From an uncultured Clostridia bacterium (GTDB lineage Bacteria > Bacillota > Clostridia > Christensenellales > UBA1242): a stretch of 64,000 bases of DNA. The stretch spans positions 1 to 64,000 of the forward strand of contig CALATF010000052.1 of the NCBI GenBank assembly GCA_937891595.1, read 5' to 3'. The notes below the pieces were generated by a model. It was not told the origin of the DNA. It ran no database searches and saw nothing but the letters and a program-made list of their open reading frames with translations. The position numbers and the translations under genes were made by a program. This document shows, one piece after another, positions 1 through 8,186 of this stretch. Position 1 is the stretch's first letter, and each line of letters starts with the position of its first letter.

Positions 1-182
1 CCAATTTCGTTGAAGCGAGCCTGTACTTTGGCCTCGTAAGCGGCATACGAAAATGTAACGGCTGCATAGGGGACAAAAACTACCTCCTTGACGCCTTGCA
101 GGAACTTACCAATCTGCTCAATGGGATATTTCAGATATTCCTCTCCGGCATTGGTAGAGTTTGAAATGAGTAAAAGGTTCAT
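1..182 (-). CDS. pepE: Dipeptidase E (peptidase S51), N-terminal fragment
   Basis: Partial gene: the ATG is at 182 and the frame runs off the left edge. The 60 visible residues begin MNLLLISNSTNAGEEYL and continue with a segment containing FLQGVKEVVFVPYA, which is the N-terminal beta strand and first helix of the alpha-aspartyl dipeptidase family. PepE releases Asp from Asp-X dipeptides in the cytoplasm. The catalytic Ser lies in the missing part. GC content and codon use are clearly higher than in the rest of the window and look Bacteroidales-like. This gene probably belongs to a different organism than the sequence beyond about 500. Confidence 0.7.
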   Translation of the reverse strand, partial: MNLLLISNSTNAGEEYLKYPIEQIGKFLQGVKEVVFVPYAAVTFSYAAYEAKVQARFNEI

Positions 183-273
183 AATCAATTGGTTTATAGT
201 GTTTTAATAATAATATTACCTATGGGCGTAGTAAAATTTTTCATTTCCAATGCCAAAATTAATAAAAAAGTGT

Positions 274-281
274 TATTTTTG
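274..281 (+). promoter_or_regulatory. Bacteroidota-type -7 promoter element
   Basis: TATTTTTG fits the TAnnTTTG -7 element used by Bacteroidota primary sigma factors and lies about 70 bases upstream of the acyl carrier protein start. No clear -33 TTTG is seen at the expected distance. It supports a Bacteroidales origin for the first few hundred bases. Confidence 0.4.
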
Positions 282-350
282 CACTGCGATATGCTTAAAA
301 AAGATTGAAACCAATCAATAATAAATTTGTTTAACTAAAAAAGTAAAATT

Positions 351-944
351 ATGTCAGAGATTCAGTCAAAGGTTGTTGAGATTATCGTTGACAAGTTGGG
401 CGTTAAGGCCGAGGAGGTAGTACCCGAAGCAAGTTTCACTGCTCATTTGGGTGCAGATTCACTCGACGTTGTTGAAATGTTAATGAGTTTAGAAGAAGAA
501 TTCAATATAACTGTTCCTGAAGAATATAAAGACATATACCCTAAAGCAATTTTCGGCAACAAACCAAGTGCTGGGTATGGAACTCAAATTCAATTAAAAA
601 AATATTCCTTAAATAACTTTTTTAAAAACAACAATATTAACTTAACAGTAGAATATTATTACTTAACAACCGTAGAAGAAAGTCTAATATTCTTAAAACA
701 AAACATGGAAAACGATATTCTAATTTGTTGTCATTGTGCAACTTTGTATGACGCCCCTCTTGCAGACTGGGGACATATGTTATTAATTGAAAATATTGAA
801 AACAATATAGTTACTCTTCTTGACCCTTCAGCCAAAAGAGATTATGAAAAGGTAACTATAAACAAATTAGTTAAATCTATTACCACCCACGGCAAATCTA
901 ATGGGGCAGGTTTTTATTTGATAAAAAATCTAAATAAAATATAA
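351..944 (+). CDS. Chimeric reading frame: acyl carrier protein start joined to a C39-like peptidase tail
   Basis: 197 codons. Residues 1 to about 55 are an acyl carrier protein: [18 protein letters not shown], then [12 protein letters not shown] with the phosphopantetheine serine at about residue 37. From about residue 58 the protein is unrelated to ACP and resembles a cysteine peptidase C39-like domain ([46 protein letters not shown]). In that family the His of the GHMLLI segment is catalytic; the N-terminal Cys half is missing. Base composition drops sharply around 455-520. The ACP stretch just before the switch ([11 protein letters not shown]) already looks Firmicute-like rather than Bacteroidales-like, so more than one join is possible. 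I read this as an assembly chimera rather than a working fusion. Confidence 0.6.
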   Translation: MSEIQSKVVEIIVDKLGVKAEEVVPEASFTAHLGADSLDVVEMLMSLEEEFNITVPEEYKDIYPKAIFGNKPSAGYGTQIQLKKYSLNNFFKNNNINLTVEYYYLTTVEESLIFLKQNMENDILICCHCATLYDAPLADWGHMLLIENIENNIVTLLDPSAKRDYEKVTINKLVKSITTHGKSNGAGFYLIKNLNKI

Positions 945-964
945 AGCTTTAATAATATCAAATG

Positions 965-1588
965 TTAATTGTTAATTATAGTAAGCACTTCTTCTAAACT
1001 TTTACGGCTTCTTTCATATTGTGGTTCGCCTCTTTCTCCTAAAGCAACAGCACAAATTAATCTGTGATTATTTAAAATAAATTGATTTCCAGTATTTCTT
1101 AATTCTTCTTCTATGTATTCAGCAATTTCTTTATGAACATAATATGTGTCTGCTATCCAAAGCGAACCCAAACCTAATTCGGTCGCCTTTAGTACCATAT
1201 GCTCAACGCTAGCACCTATGCTTAAAATATCCGAAATACTTTCAGTTCTATCTCTATTAATGTAATCGCTATCTGCAAAAACCAAAATTATTGCTGGACA
1301 ATTTTCTATAATTTTTGATGTAGCATAAACGCTTGAAGCCCCTTTCATTTTATTTTCGTCATTTTTATTTTGCAAATAAAAGTTTGCCATAATAGACGAA
1401 ATTTTTTTACTTTTTTCATTATCAGTAAAGTCTGTTTTAATACATACAAATTTCCAAGGTTGAGCATTCTTTGCAGATGGAGCCAACCTTCCTGCATCTA
1501 CAATTTGTTTAATTGTGTCATCACTAATTGCTGTTGGCAAGTAAGTTCTACAGCTGTTTCTTGTTTTAATAATTTCATCTAAATTCAT
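965..1588 (-). CDS. Nitroreductase family protein
   Basis: 207 residues, a usual length for a single-domain nitroreductase. These are FMN-dependent, usually dimeric cytoplasmic enzymes that reduce nitro compounds or quinones with NAD(P)H. The start MNLDEIIKTRNSCRTYL and the following RLAPSAKNAQPWKFV are the classic N-terminal FMN-binding signature (Arg, Ser-Ala-Lys-Asn and Pro-Trp). A second conserved part is ELGLGSLWIADTYY near residue 135, and VALGERGE near the C-terminus. A GGGAG ribosome binding site precedes the ATG. It is transcribed toward the chimeric edge and has its own upstream region. The substrate cannot be told from sequence. Confidence 0.85.
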   Translation of the reverse strand: MNLDEIIKTRNSCRTYLPTAISDDTIKQIVDAGRLAPSAKNAQPWKFVCIKTDFTDNEKSKKISSIMANFYLQNKNDENKMKGASSVYATSKIIENCPAIILVFADSDYINRDRTESISDILSIGASVEHMVLKATELGLGSLWIADTYYVHKEIAEYIEEELRNTGNQFILNNHRLICAVALGERGEPQYERSRKSLEEVLTIINN

Positions 1589-1704
1589 ATTAAACTCCCA
1601 AATTTTATTTTAGTTAATTAAACCTATATTTTATAATAGCATATCATTTTTTAAATTAATAATATAAAAATAAAAAAGTCTTATAAAACAAGACTTTTAT
1701 TTTT

Positions 1705-1778
1705 TGGAGCAGGTAACGGGAATCGAACCCGTATCCTTTGCTTGGGAAGCAGATGTTTTACCACTAAACTATACCTGC
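1705..1778 (-). tRNA. tRNA-Gly(CCC)
   Basis: On the minus strand the 74-base gene begins GCAGGTA and ends TACCTGC-TCCA, giving a perfect 7-bp acceptor stem and an encoded CCA. The T arm carries GGTTCGATTCC. The anticodon loop is TTCCCAA, so the anticodon is CCC (glycine). The anticodon stem holds one C-A mismatch. No neighbouring tRNA is present. Confidence 0.9.
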
Positions 1779-1903
1779 AAGTATTTCGTAAAAATAGAAT
1801 ATCACTTTTTAAAAGTTATAACAACTAATTACAAAGATTAGTTAATAAATTGACAAAAGTTTTTTATTTATCTACAATTTAAATATTATTAAAGGAGCTA
1901 CCT

Positions 1904-2689
1904 TTGGAAAAATTTGTTTCATTTAAAAATTTAAATAATCCTATTGATTATTTTTATAGCAAAGAACACTTTTTGCTTTTGTTAATAAGTTTAGTAATAA
2001 TTATATTTTTTTCTATGTACGCATCAAGGCAAAAAACTAAATTTCAAAAAGTTTTTGTGTTTATCTTTTCTTTTTTAGTAACTTCTCTTGAAGCTGTAAG
2101 GATTTTTTGGAGATATAAATACCTACAATTAAATAATTTAAGTTTAGATTTTTTAAATGTTGTTAACTTAGATATTTTTACAATTTCTTTATGGCTAAGC
2201 ATTCCTTTTCTTTTTTATGGAGCATTTAAACAAACTAAAAAAAGAAAAACAATATTTGGATTAAATTTTGTTTTTAGTATAACAACACTTATGGCAATAA
2301 TAACTTTAATATATCCAGAAGGACTAAATGCTAATTTCCCTTTTTATCATTGTTACAACCTTATGTATGTTACAATTCGTAGTTTTGTTATTATGCTTGG
2401 GCTTTTCTTTGCTTTTACAAAATGGACCCCTGTTAGTGAGCTTATGAATATTTGGAGGTCATTGCTCTCTTTAATTATTTTGGGAGTGATGTGCGTAGGT
2501 TTTTATTATTTCTTTGGACAAGAAAATAACTTATTTTATATTGAGTACTGCCCACTGTTTGAAAGTTTAGGAATATACTTACCTATGCCTTTACACTTAT
2601 TATTACTTGGATGTTTTATTTTTGTTTTCCAACTAATAATGCATTTACCTTTTATTTTACACAGAAGACATAGATTTAAAAGAAAATAA
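1904..2689 (+). CDS. YwaF/TIGR02206-type integral membrane protein
   Basis: 261 residues starting with TTG at 1904, 8 bases after an AAAGGAG ribosome binding site; no ATG is placed as well. The protein has about six or seven hydrophobic segments. Conserved polar residues fall inside membrane segments: an RIFWRYKYL motif near residue 68, FPFYHCYNLMYV near 146, and a late PLHLLLLG. This pattern resembles the uncharacterised YwaF (TIGR02206) family. The role is unknown. It is monocistronic and ends at a hairpin terminator shared with the convergent folD. Confidence 0.6.
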   Translation: MEKFVSFKNLNNPIDYFYSKEHFLLLLISLVIIIFFSMYASRQKTKFQKVFVFIFSFLVTSLEAVRIFWRYKYLQLNNLSLDFLNVVNLDIFTISLWLSIPFLFYGAFKQTKKRKTIFGLNFVFSITTLMAIITLIYPEGLNANFPFYHCYNLMYVTIRSFVIMLGLFFAFTKWTPVSELMNIWRSLLSLIILGVMCVGFYYFFGQENNLFYIEYCPLFESLGIYLPMPLHLLLLGCFIFVFQLIMHLPFILHRRHRFKRK

Positions 2690-2714
2690 ACCATGGTAAT
2701 TACCATGGTTTTTT
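2689..2714. terminator. Bidirectional intrinsic terminator
   Basis: A palindrome of AACCATGG and CCATGGTT around a short AT loop, with A and T runs on its two sides, lies between the convergent membrane-protein gene and folD. It can serve both. Confidence 0.75.
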
Positions 2715-2733
2715 ATTTAAATAAAATCAAAGT

Positions 2734-3600
2734 CTAATTTAATTCTTTGTTTTGAAACACAGTTGCAATATATGTATTTCTTAAAAGCATAGAAATTGTC
2801 ATAGGACCAACGCCACCCGGCACTGGTGTAATATAGCTAGCTTTTTTGCTTACATTTTCAAAGTCTACATCTCCACAGAGTTTTTTAGAATTAACATCTC
2901 TGTTAATACCTACGTCAATTACTATAGCACCCTCTTTTACCATATCCTCTTTAAGCCAGTGTTTTTGGCCAACAGCTATTACAACAATGTCTGCATTTTT
3001 TAATTTTTCATTAATATCTTTTGTTTTGCTGTGGCACATTGTTACAGTAGCATTTTCATTTAAAAACATCATAGCAAGAGGCTTTCCAACAAGCAAACTT
3101 CTATTTACTATTGCAACGTCTTTACCTTGCAATGGAATATTATATGCTTTAAGAATTTTTATTACTCCACTTGGTGTACATCCTTGAAGTCCAGTTATAT
3201 CTTTAGACATTAACTTTCCAAGGTTAATTTTGGTTAAACCGTCTACATCTTTTTCTGGCAATATTAAATCTACCATTTTTTGTCCGTCAATATGTTCAGG
3301 AACAGGAAGTTGTAGCAAAATGCCATTAACAGTTTTATCTTTATTTAATTTTTTAATTAAAGAACCAAGTTCACTTTCTTTTGTTTCTTCAGGCAATCTA
3401 TACGTTTCAGAAACAATACCAACCTGTTCGCAAGCTTTAATTTTTCCTGCAACGTATACTTGGCTTGCTGGGTTATTACCTACAAGAATTACAGCTAGTT
3501 TTGGGGCACTTAAACCTTTGTTTAATAAATTTTCTTGAATGTCTTTTTTAATACTTTCTTTTGTTTCATAAGCAACTTGAGTGCCGTTTAAAATTTCCAT
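2734..3600 (-). CDS. folD: Bifunctional methylenetetrahydrofolate dehydrogenase / methenyl-THF cyclohydrolase
   Basis: 288 residues, full length. FolD interconverts 5,10-methylene-THF, methenyl-THF and 10-formyl-THF in cytoplasmic one-carbon metabolism, supplying purine and formyl-Met synthesis. Visible signatures are YVAGKIKACEQVGI near residue 50 (catalytic Lys), LQLPVPEHID near 97 followed by EKDVDGL, the cofactor-binding part VNRSLLVGKPLAMMFL near 165, and PVPGGVGPMTISML close to the C-terminus. The usual Gly-Arg-Ser before the nucleotide loop is Asn-Arg-Ser here, a mild change. It is a single-gene unit convergent with the upstream membrane protein. Confidence 0.95.
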   Translation of the reverse strand: MEILNGTQVAYETKESIKKDIQENLLNKGLSAPKLAVILVGNNPASQVYVAGKIKACEQVGIVSETYRLPEETKESELGSLIKKLNKDKTVNGILLQLPVPEHIDGQKMVDLILPEKDVDGLTKINLGKLMSKDITGLQGCTPSGVIKILKAYNIPLQGKDVAIVNRSLLVGKPLAMMFLNENATVTMCHSKTKDINEKLKNADIVVIAVGQKHWLKEDMVKEGAIVIDVGINRDVNSKKLCGDVDFENVSKKASYITPVPGGVGPMTISMLLRNTYIATVFQNKELN

Positions 3601-3785
3601 AACCTTTGCTCCTTTACACTGATTATTTTAACATAAAAATTCCTTAAAGTTAAATATTTTGTTTTTATTTGTAATATTATTTTTTATAAATTTGGCAAAT
3701 TAACTAAATATTTTTTACTTTATCTTTTAACCTTGAAATTTATTTTATTTGTAGTAATATATAATTATTATAAGGAGAAAAATTA

Positions 3786-4673
3786 ATGAAAAAACTTGCA
3801 AAATTACTAGTATCATTAACCTTTGTAGTATGTGTATGTTTTATTGTGGGATATTCAGCAACATCACTATTAACAAACTCTAACACAGCAACTTCTCACA
3901 ATTCAATTAGCTCAAAGTCACAAATCGAAGCATTGCCTGAAGATTACACTAACCCAACACAAAAACCTAGCCAAACTACTAATCCAGAATACAAAGAAAA
4001 CGAATCTGTTTATATTAAAACAGATGCAGACAAATTTTTTGAATTAACTGACCCTTCGTCTGATTGTTACATAGACGCTGCTCAATTTAAAAACTTTAAA
4101 TTTGATTTAAAAGTAAAAGTAAAAAAATCTGAAAAAGTCAATTTAGAAGTTGACATAAAAGCTCAAGTAGAAAAAACATCAACAGGTTTGCCAAACGTGT
4201 TAGCACAACTTGATTGTAACCTTATAACTAAAAATACAACAACAAATGTTGAAATACATGTTTACATTAAACAAAATATTTGTTATGTGGAAATTTTAGG
4301 TAATAAATATAAAATAGATTTAAACAATGCAGTATTAAAAACAAGCGAAGCAATATCATTTGTGCTTGATTATGTTAAAGATTTTGATTTAACAAAAGAA
4401 ATTGAAAAAGCAATTCAATCAGTAAAAACAAACCCTAATTATTTAAAGATAAAAAATAATATTTATAATAACACAACTTCATTTGAAATTAAAATTCCAA
4501 CCATTGTAAACAATGACATAGTAAACACAACAATTATTACTTTAAAAGACAACAAGTTTTCAACACTTAATTATACCAACCTTGTTTCAAAAAGTGTTTT
4601 AATTAGTCTTAATATGACTCTTAACGGAACACCTATTAGTTTTCCAAGTTTTGAAGATTTTAAAAACTTTTAA
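3786..4673 (+). CDS. Secreted or membrane-anchored protein of unknown function
   Basis: 295 residues. The N-terminus (MKKLAKLLVSLTFVVCVCF) is a signal peptide or single membrane anchor. It is followed by a Ser/Thr/Asn/Pro-rich linker to about residue 75 and then a soluble domain rich in beta strands, with repeated charged motifs such as KVKVKKSEKVNLEV. There is no proper lipobox, although cysteines occur inside the hydrophobic segment. The overall look resembles the extracellular lipoprotein-like domains found in many Firmicutes, but I do not recognise a family. A strong ATAAGGAG site precedes the ATG and a hairpin terminator follows. Confidence 0.6.
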   Translation: MKKLAKLLVSLTFVVCVCFIVGYSATSLLTNSNTATSHNSISSKSQIEALPEDYTNPTQKPSQTTNPEYKENESVYIKTDADKFFELTDPSSDCYIDAAQFKNFKFDLKVKVKKSEKVNLEVDIKAQVEKTSTGLPNVLAQLDCNLITKNTTTNVEIHVYIKQNICYVEILGNKYKIDLNNAVLKTSEAISFVLDYVKDFDLTKEIEKAIQSVKTNPNYLKIKNNIYNNTTSFEIKIPTIVNNDIVNTTIITLKDNKFSTLNYTNLVSKSVLISLNMTLNGTPISFPSFEDFKNF

Positions 4674-4693
4674 AAAATTAACTTAATAGCAAT

Positions 4694-4727
4694 AAAAAAG
4701 TCACTTCGCTTATGAGGTGACTTTTTT
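4694..4727 (+). terminator. Intrinsic terminator of the secreted-protein gene
   Basis: AAGTCAC pairs with GTGACTT around a short loop, flanked by six A and six T. It lies about 20 bases after the stop codon at 4673. Confidence 0.75.
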
Positions 4728-4792
4728 ACATTATATTTTAATTATTTTATATATTGTTAATCGGATGTTTATATCCTTAACTACATCTTGTT

Positions 4793-4990
4793 TTAAAGAT
4801 AACATTTTTTAGCTAACTCAAAAGTTGTATTTTCATTACAATCTAAGTTAAAATCAAAAACAACGCCTTTTTCAAAGAATTTATCACGAAAACTAAAGCG
4901 TGCATTTCTTTATTCTTTAGGATTAGAAACAAACCCATCAAATAAGCATTTGTTTTCTATCATATTTTCTACTTGCTTTTTGTTTTTTTC
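4793..4990 (-). pseudogene. Decayed paralogue fragment of the neighbouring orphan gene (5108-5860)
   Basis: Translating the minus strand gives a stretch that matches the N-terminus of the protein at 5108-5860. The fragment reads ENKCLFDGFVSNPKE, a stop (TAA at 4910-4912), then RNARFSFRDKFFEKGVVFDFN. The intact gene has KSVFDGFVTSPKDGRK, then FNYRHEYFRYGVVFDIN. So FDGFV, PK, the FxxR pattern and GVVFD with a final N are shared, with no frame change apart from the in-frame stop. Nothing resembling the C-terminal two thirds follows. It looks like the remains of a tandem duplication. The rest of 4728-5107 shows no other gene. Confidence 0.7.
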
Positions 4991-5107
4991 ATTTTTACAT
5001 CTTTTAATAATAATGTTTAATAAATTTAATTATCGATTAAACAAGTTTTTATACTAAACATTACTACCTATTTTTTATATGCAATCACTAGTTATTAAAC
5101 GTAAGTT

Positions 5108-5860
5108 TTAAAAAGAAAGTTCTTCTGTTTGGTCAGAAAATTGTGTATCTGCAACGCCACTTGGGTATTTATTTTCTCTACTTTCCAACATCTTTTTTAC
5201 AATTTCTTCTACTGATATATTTTCTGCTTGTACTTGATCGTCTTCAGTTTCACTTGGAACTTCTTCTTTTACAAAATCATAATCTTCTTGAGTTGGCAAT
5301 TCACCGCTATAAGAACCTTGAAACTCTTGCATCCTGTTATAAGCTTCGATAATTCTATTTTCATACATATTCATTCTTTCAGCATAAAATTTTGGACCTT
5401 TGTCTTCTTTAATAATGCTATAAATTTGAGAACTATACTCCCTTATTGTTTGTTCGTTCGGAATTTCAGTAAGATTACATCTAGTAAAAGCATCTATAAG
5501 TTTAATAAAATTTGTTTCAGCATTTTCTCCATACAAATATTTTATAAAAGACGAATATTTTGTGTAACTTAAACAAGTAGCTAATTCTTCAAAACTTGTT
5601 GGTTTATAATGTGAACAATAAGCTTTTTTATTAAAAATAATTTCTCCTTGCAAACCCAAGTCTTCAACATCTTGTCTAACCATTTCTTGATTTTGGTACA
5701 TTGAATTAATATCAAAAACAACACCGTACCTAAAATACTCATGACGATAATTAAACCCCTTTCTACCATCTTTAGGGCTAGTTACAAATCCATCAAACAC
5801 GCTTTTTCTTTCTATCTTGTTTTCATGATAGCCATCTAATAATTTACCTAATTTACCCAT
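5108..5860 (-). CDS. Orphan protein with a decayed neighbouring copy
   Basis: 250 residues from the ATG at 5860. That start is preferred because GGGAG lies 8 bases upstream, whereas the ATG at 5866 is only 2 bases from it. No signal peptide or membrane segment is seen. The N-terminal third (FDGFV, SPKDGRKGFNYRHEYFRYG, VVFDIN) is the part conserved in the pseudogene at 4793-4990. The middle is helical. The last 70 residues are acidic and low in complexity (EEVPSETEDDQVQAE), with a short IVKKMLESRENKYP helix. I recognise no family. A -10 hexamer TATAAT at 5875-5880 gives it its own promoter, so it need not depend on the larger gene upstream. Confidence 0.6.
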   Translation of the reverse strand: MGKLGKLLDGYHENKIERKSVFDGFVTSPKDGRKGFNYRHEYFRYGVVFDINSMYQNQEMVRQDVEDLGLQGEIIFNKKAYCSHYKPTSFEELATCLSYTKYSSFIKYLYGENAETNFIKLIDAFTRCNLTEIPNEQTIREYSSQIYSIIKEDKGPKFYAERMNMYENRIIEAYNRMQEFQGSYSGELPTQEDYDFVKEEVPSETEDDQVQAENISVEEIVKKMLESRENKYPSGVADTQFSDQTEELSF

Positions 5861-5874
5861 TAACATATCTCCCT

Positions 5875-5880
5875 ATTATA
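5875..5880 (-). promoter_or_regulatory. Sigma-A -10 element of the orphan gene
   Basis: On the minus strand TATAAT is directly preceded by TG. It lies right before the GGGAG ribosome binding site, so the 5' untranslated region would be only about 10 bases. No clear -35 is seen. Confidence 0.45.
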
Positions 5881-5942
5881 CAATAAATTATAAACACATA
5901 ATATTGTTTTATCAATGTACAAACTAAACAAAAAAAGTCTAT

Positions 5943-5974
5943 AAAAAACAGCCTAAGTTATTAGGCTGTTTTTT
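5943..5974 (-). terminator. Intrinsic terminator after the basic coiled-coil gene
   Basis: ACAGCCTAA pairs with TTAGGCTGT, flanked by A and T runs of about six. It directly follows the stop of the 731-residue gene and separates it from the next orphan gene. Confidence 0.8.
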
Positions 5975-5975
5975 A

Positions 5976-8171
5976 TTACATTTCCATAGACCTTCCATTA
6001 TCTTTTTTAACAACTCGTTTGTTTTGGGAAATATCATAATGAGTTTTATTAAACTTGTTTAAATCACTGGTACTTTCTGCAATAAATTTATACTCTTGTT
6101 CTTTATTAGGCTTTTGAACATTAAAGGTTGCATCATTTATATTTGCTTTTTTATGTTCTCTCTCTTCATTAGCCATTTTAGAATTTAATTGTTGAATTGC
6201 ATTCTGTTGAACAGGCTTTATTTCCTTAGGTTGCTTTTGTTGGTTGTAAAAATCTTTTTTAACTTCTTTAATAGCTGGTTTAAGCGGTTGATTTGAGCTA
6301 TCCTTTGCGTCTTTATTTTGTTTAGAAGCCACTTTATCAACCTTTTTGTCTTCTTTTTTATTTTTTACCATTAAGGCAGTGTTCGTTTTTTTCTTCTTTT
6401 CTTCTTGCTTTTTACTTTCCATTAAAGCCGTATTTATTTTATTCTTTTCTTCTTGCTTATTTTGCTTTTCTTGTGTATTAGATTTCTTTGCAACTAGTTT
6501 ATCCTTTAAAGAAGATTTTGTTTGTTTTTGTGGTTTTTCTTTATAACCATATTCTTTAAAAAGCTTTTTCTTATCTTTTTTTAATTCTTTTTGGGCTTTT
6601 TTATTTTGTTTTTTCGCAATCTTTTTTTCTTTTTTAGTGTTATTATTTTTTATTTTTCTTTCAATTCTTTTTACTAAAACATCTTGCTCTTGTTCAGACT
6701 TCTCGTTTTCTTCTTTTAATTTTTGTTTGTCTTTTTTAGAAAGCTTTTTATTAGACTTTTTGTTTAAATATTCATTAATTCTTTCATATTTCGATTTTTG
6801 TTTATTTGGCTCTACCCCTACTATACTTTTTGAAAGTTCTAGTTCTTCGTCTAATGAGCATTCGGCATTAAATTGTTTAATGCTTCTTTTAAGTTTAGCT
6901 TTAAGTTTATCGCGCTTTTTCTTTTGTTTCTTTTGGTTAAGTTCTTCTTTTTCTCTCTGACGTTTCTTATTTTTATCTTCTTGTGCGTAAAATCTATTAA
7001 AATCTACATCAATTTCAATTTTCTCTCCTTCAAAATTTGAAAAAGTAGAACTAATTAAAACTTTGTGTTTAACATGCTTTAAGTCAATTTTTTCTTCTTT
7101 AAATTCTGTTTCTTCTTTATTAATTTTTTTGTTGTAACTATATTCTATGATTTGTTCAAATTCTGCCTGTTTTTTTGAATATTCTTCAAGTAAATTATCT
7201 CTTTTTGGAACATCAAATTGTTTGGACTTTTGGTACGTAGCTTCCAAAAACTTTTTTAGCGTTTCTTGAGTATTATATACACTTACTTGTTCGGCAAGAT
7301 ATTGCGAACTAGTCATTTGCAAATCAAGTACTTTTTTATAAACCTTAAAATTTTCTTCCTTTTTTAAATCTTTTTTTGTTGTTTTATCTTCCAGCGTTTT
7401 TATTAAAACATGATTTAAAGTATTTTCTAATTTTTTACTTGTGGCAAGCTCATTAATTTCTTTTTTATACTTAATTTTATCACTATACGCCTTAGTTATT
7501 TTTTTGCCATATTCACCTTCTTTATTAAGGTAATTTAACGAAGCTAATAACGTTTTTTGATTAACACTGCTTGCAAATTTATTTGCAAGTTGAACAGTTA
7601 ATGTGGCTTTAGCTATATTTACAACCAAGTGATTTATATTTACGTCGGAATCTTTCCAAGCTTTAGCATATTCGTCTGGATTTGCTTTAATACCAAACTT
7701 ATAAAAAATTTCTGCAAGAGGAACCGGTTTTTGATTATGATAAGTAAGCTTCCAAATTAAAGTTTCATAATCTTCTTTATGATTAACATTTTCAACATAA
7801 ATATTTTCAACTAAAATTAATTCAGCTTTATCTTTATCTACTAAAAGTAAAAAGTTAAGTTGACCAAATTTAGACATATAAGTTCTTAATTGATATACAT
7901 CTTTACCAACCCTATCCATTGCCTTTTTTGTTACTCTAATAATAATTTTAGGCACAACCATAAGTTCTTTTCTTGTATAATCATCAAGAATATATCTTCC
8001 ATATTCGTCATGACGACCTATTCTACCCACATCCATATAGTGGCGTTTAGATTGTTGATGATATTGTTCAAGCAAGTCTTTACCCATTTTTGTTTTAGTG
8101 TTTAAATTAACGTAAGTGGTGTACTTATGTTTATGTGTTTTATATTCTTTTTTATTTTCTTCTATAGCCAT
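5976..8171 (-). CDS. Large, very basic orphan protein with a coiled-coil and disordered tail
   Basis: 731 residues, no signal peptide and no membrane segment. Residues 1 to about 200 look folded (alternating strands and helices: VPKIIIRVTKKAMDRV, FLLLVDKDKAELILVENI, then LAEIFYKFGI). Residues 200-400 are helical. From about 400 the chain is dominated by Lys, Glu and Gln (KKRQREKEELNQKKQKKKR, KKEKKIAKKQNKKAQKE), with predicted long helices and disorder. A short unit (INTALMESKK, then TNTALMVKNK) occurs twice near residue 590. Such a charge pattern suits nucleic-acid or ribosome binding or a scaffold, but this is inference and I recognise no family. AAAGGA precedes the ATG. It lies 15 bases after the dehydrogenase gene and may be co-transcribed. 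Confidence 0.6.
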   Translation of the reverse strand: MAIEENKKEYKTHKHKYTTYVNLNTKTKMGKDLLEQYHQQSKRHYMDVGRIGRHDEYGRYILDDYTRKELMVVPKIIIRVTKKAMDRVGKDVYQLRTYMSKFGQLNFLLLVDKDKAELILVENIYVENVNHKEDYETLIWKLTYHNQKPVPLAEIFYKFGIKANPDEYAKAWKDSDVNINHLVVNIAKATLTVQLANKFASSVNQKTLLASLNYLNKEGEYGKKITKAYSDKIKYKKEINELATSKKLENTLNHVLIKTLEDKTTKKDLKKEENFKVYKKVLDLQMTSSQYLAEQVSVYNTQETLKKFLEATYQKSKQFDVPKRDNLLEEYSKKQAEFEQIIEYSYNKKINKEETEFKEEKIDLKHVKHKVLISSTFSNFEGEKIEIDVDFNRFYAQEDKNKKRQREKEELNQKKQKKKRDKLKAKLKRSIKQFNAECSLDEELELSKSIVGVEPNKQKSKYERINEYLNKKSNKKLSKKDKQKLKEENEKSEQEQDVLVKRIERKIKNNNTKKEKKIAKKQNKKAQKELKKDKKKLFKEYGYKEKPQKQTKSSLKDKLVAKKSNTQEKQNKQEEKNKINTALMESKKQEEKKKKTNTALMVKNKKEDKKVDKVASKQNKDAKDSSNQPLKPAIKEVKKDFYNQQKQPKEIKPVQQNAIQQLNSKMANEEREHKKANINDATFNVQKPNKEQEYKFIAESTSDLNKFNKTHYDISQNKRVVKKDNGRSMEM

Positions 8172-8186
8172 TTTAAAAAATCCTTT

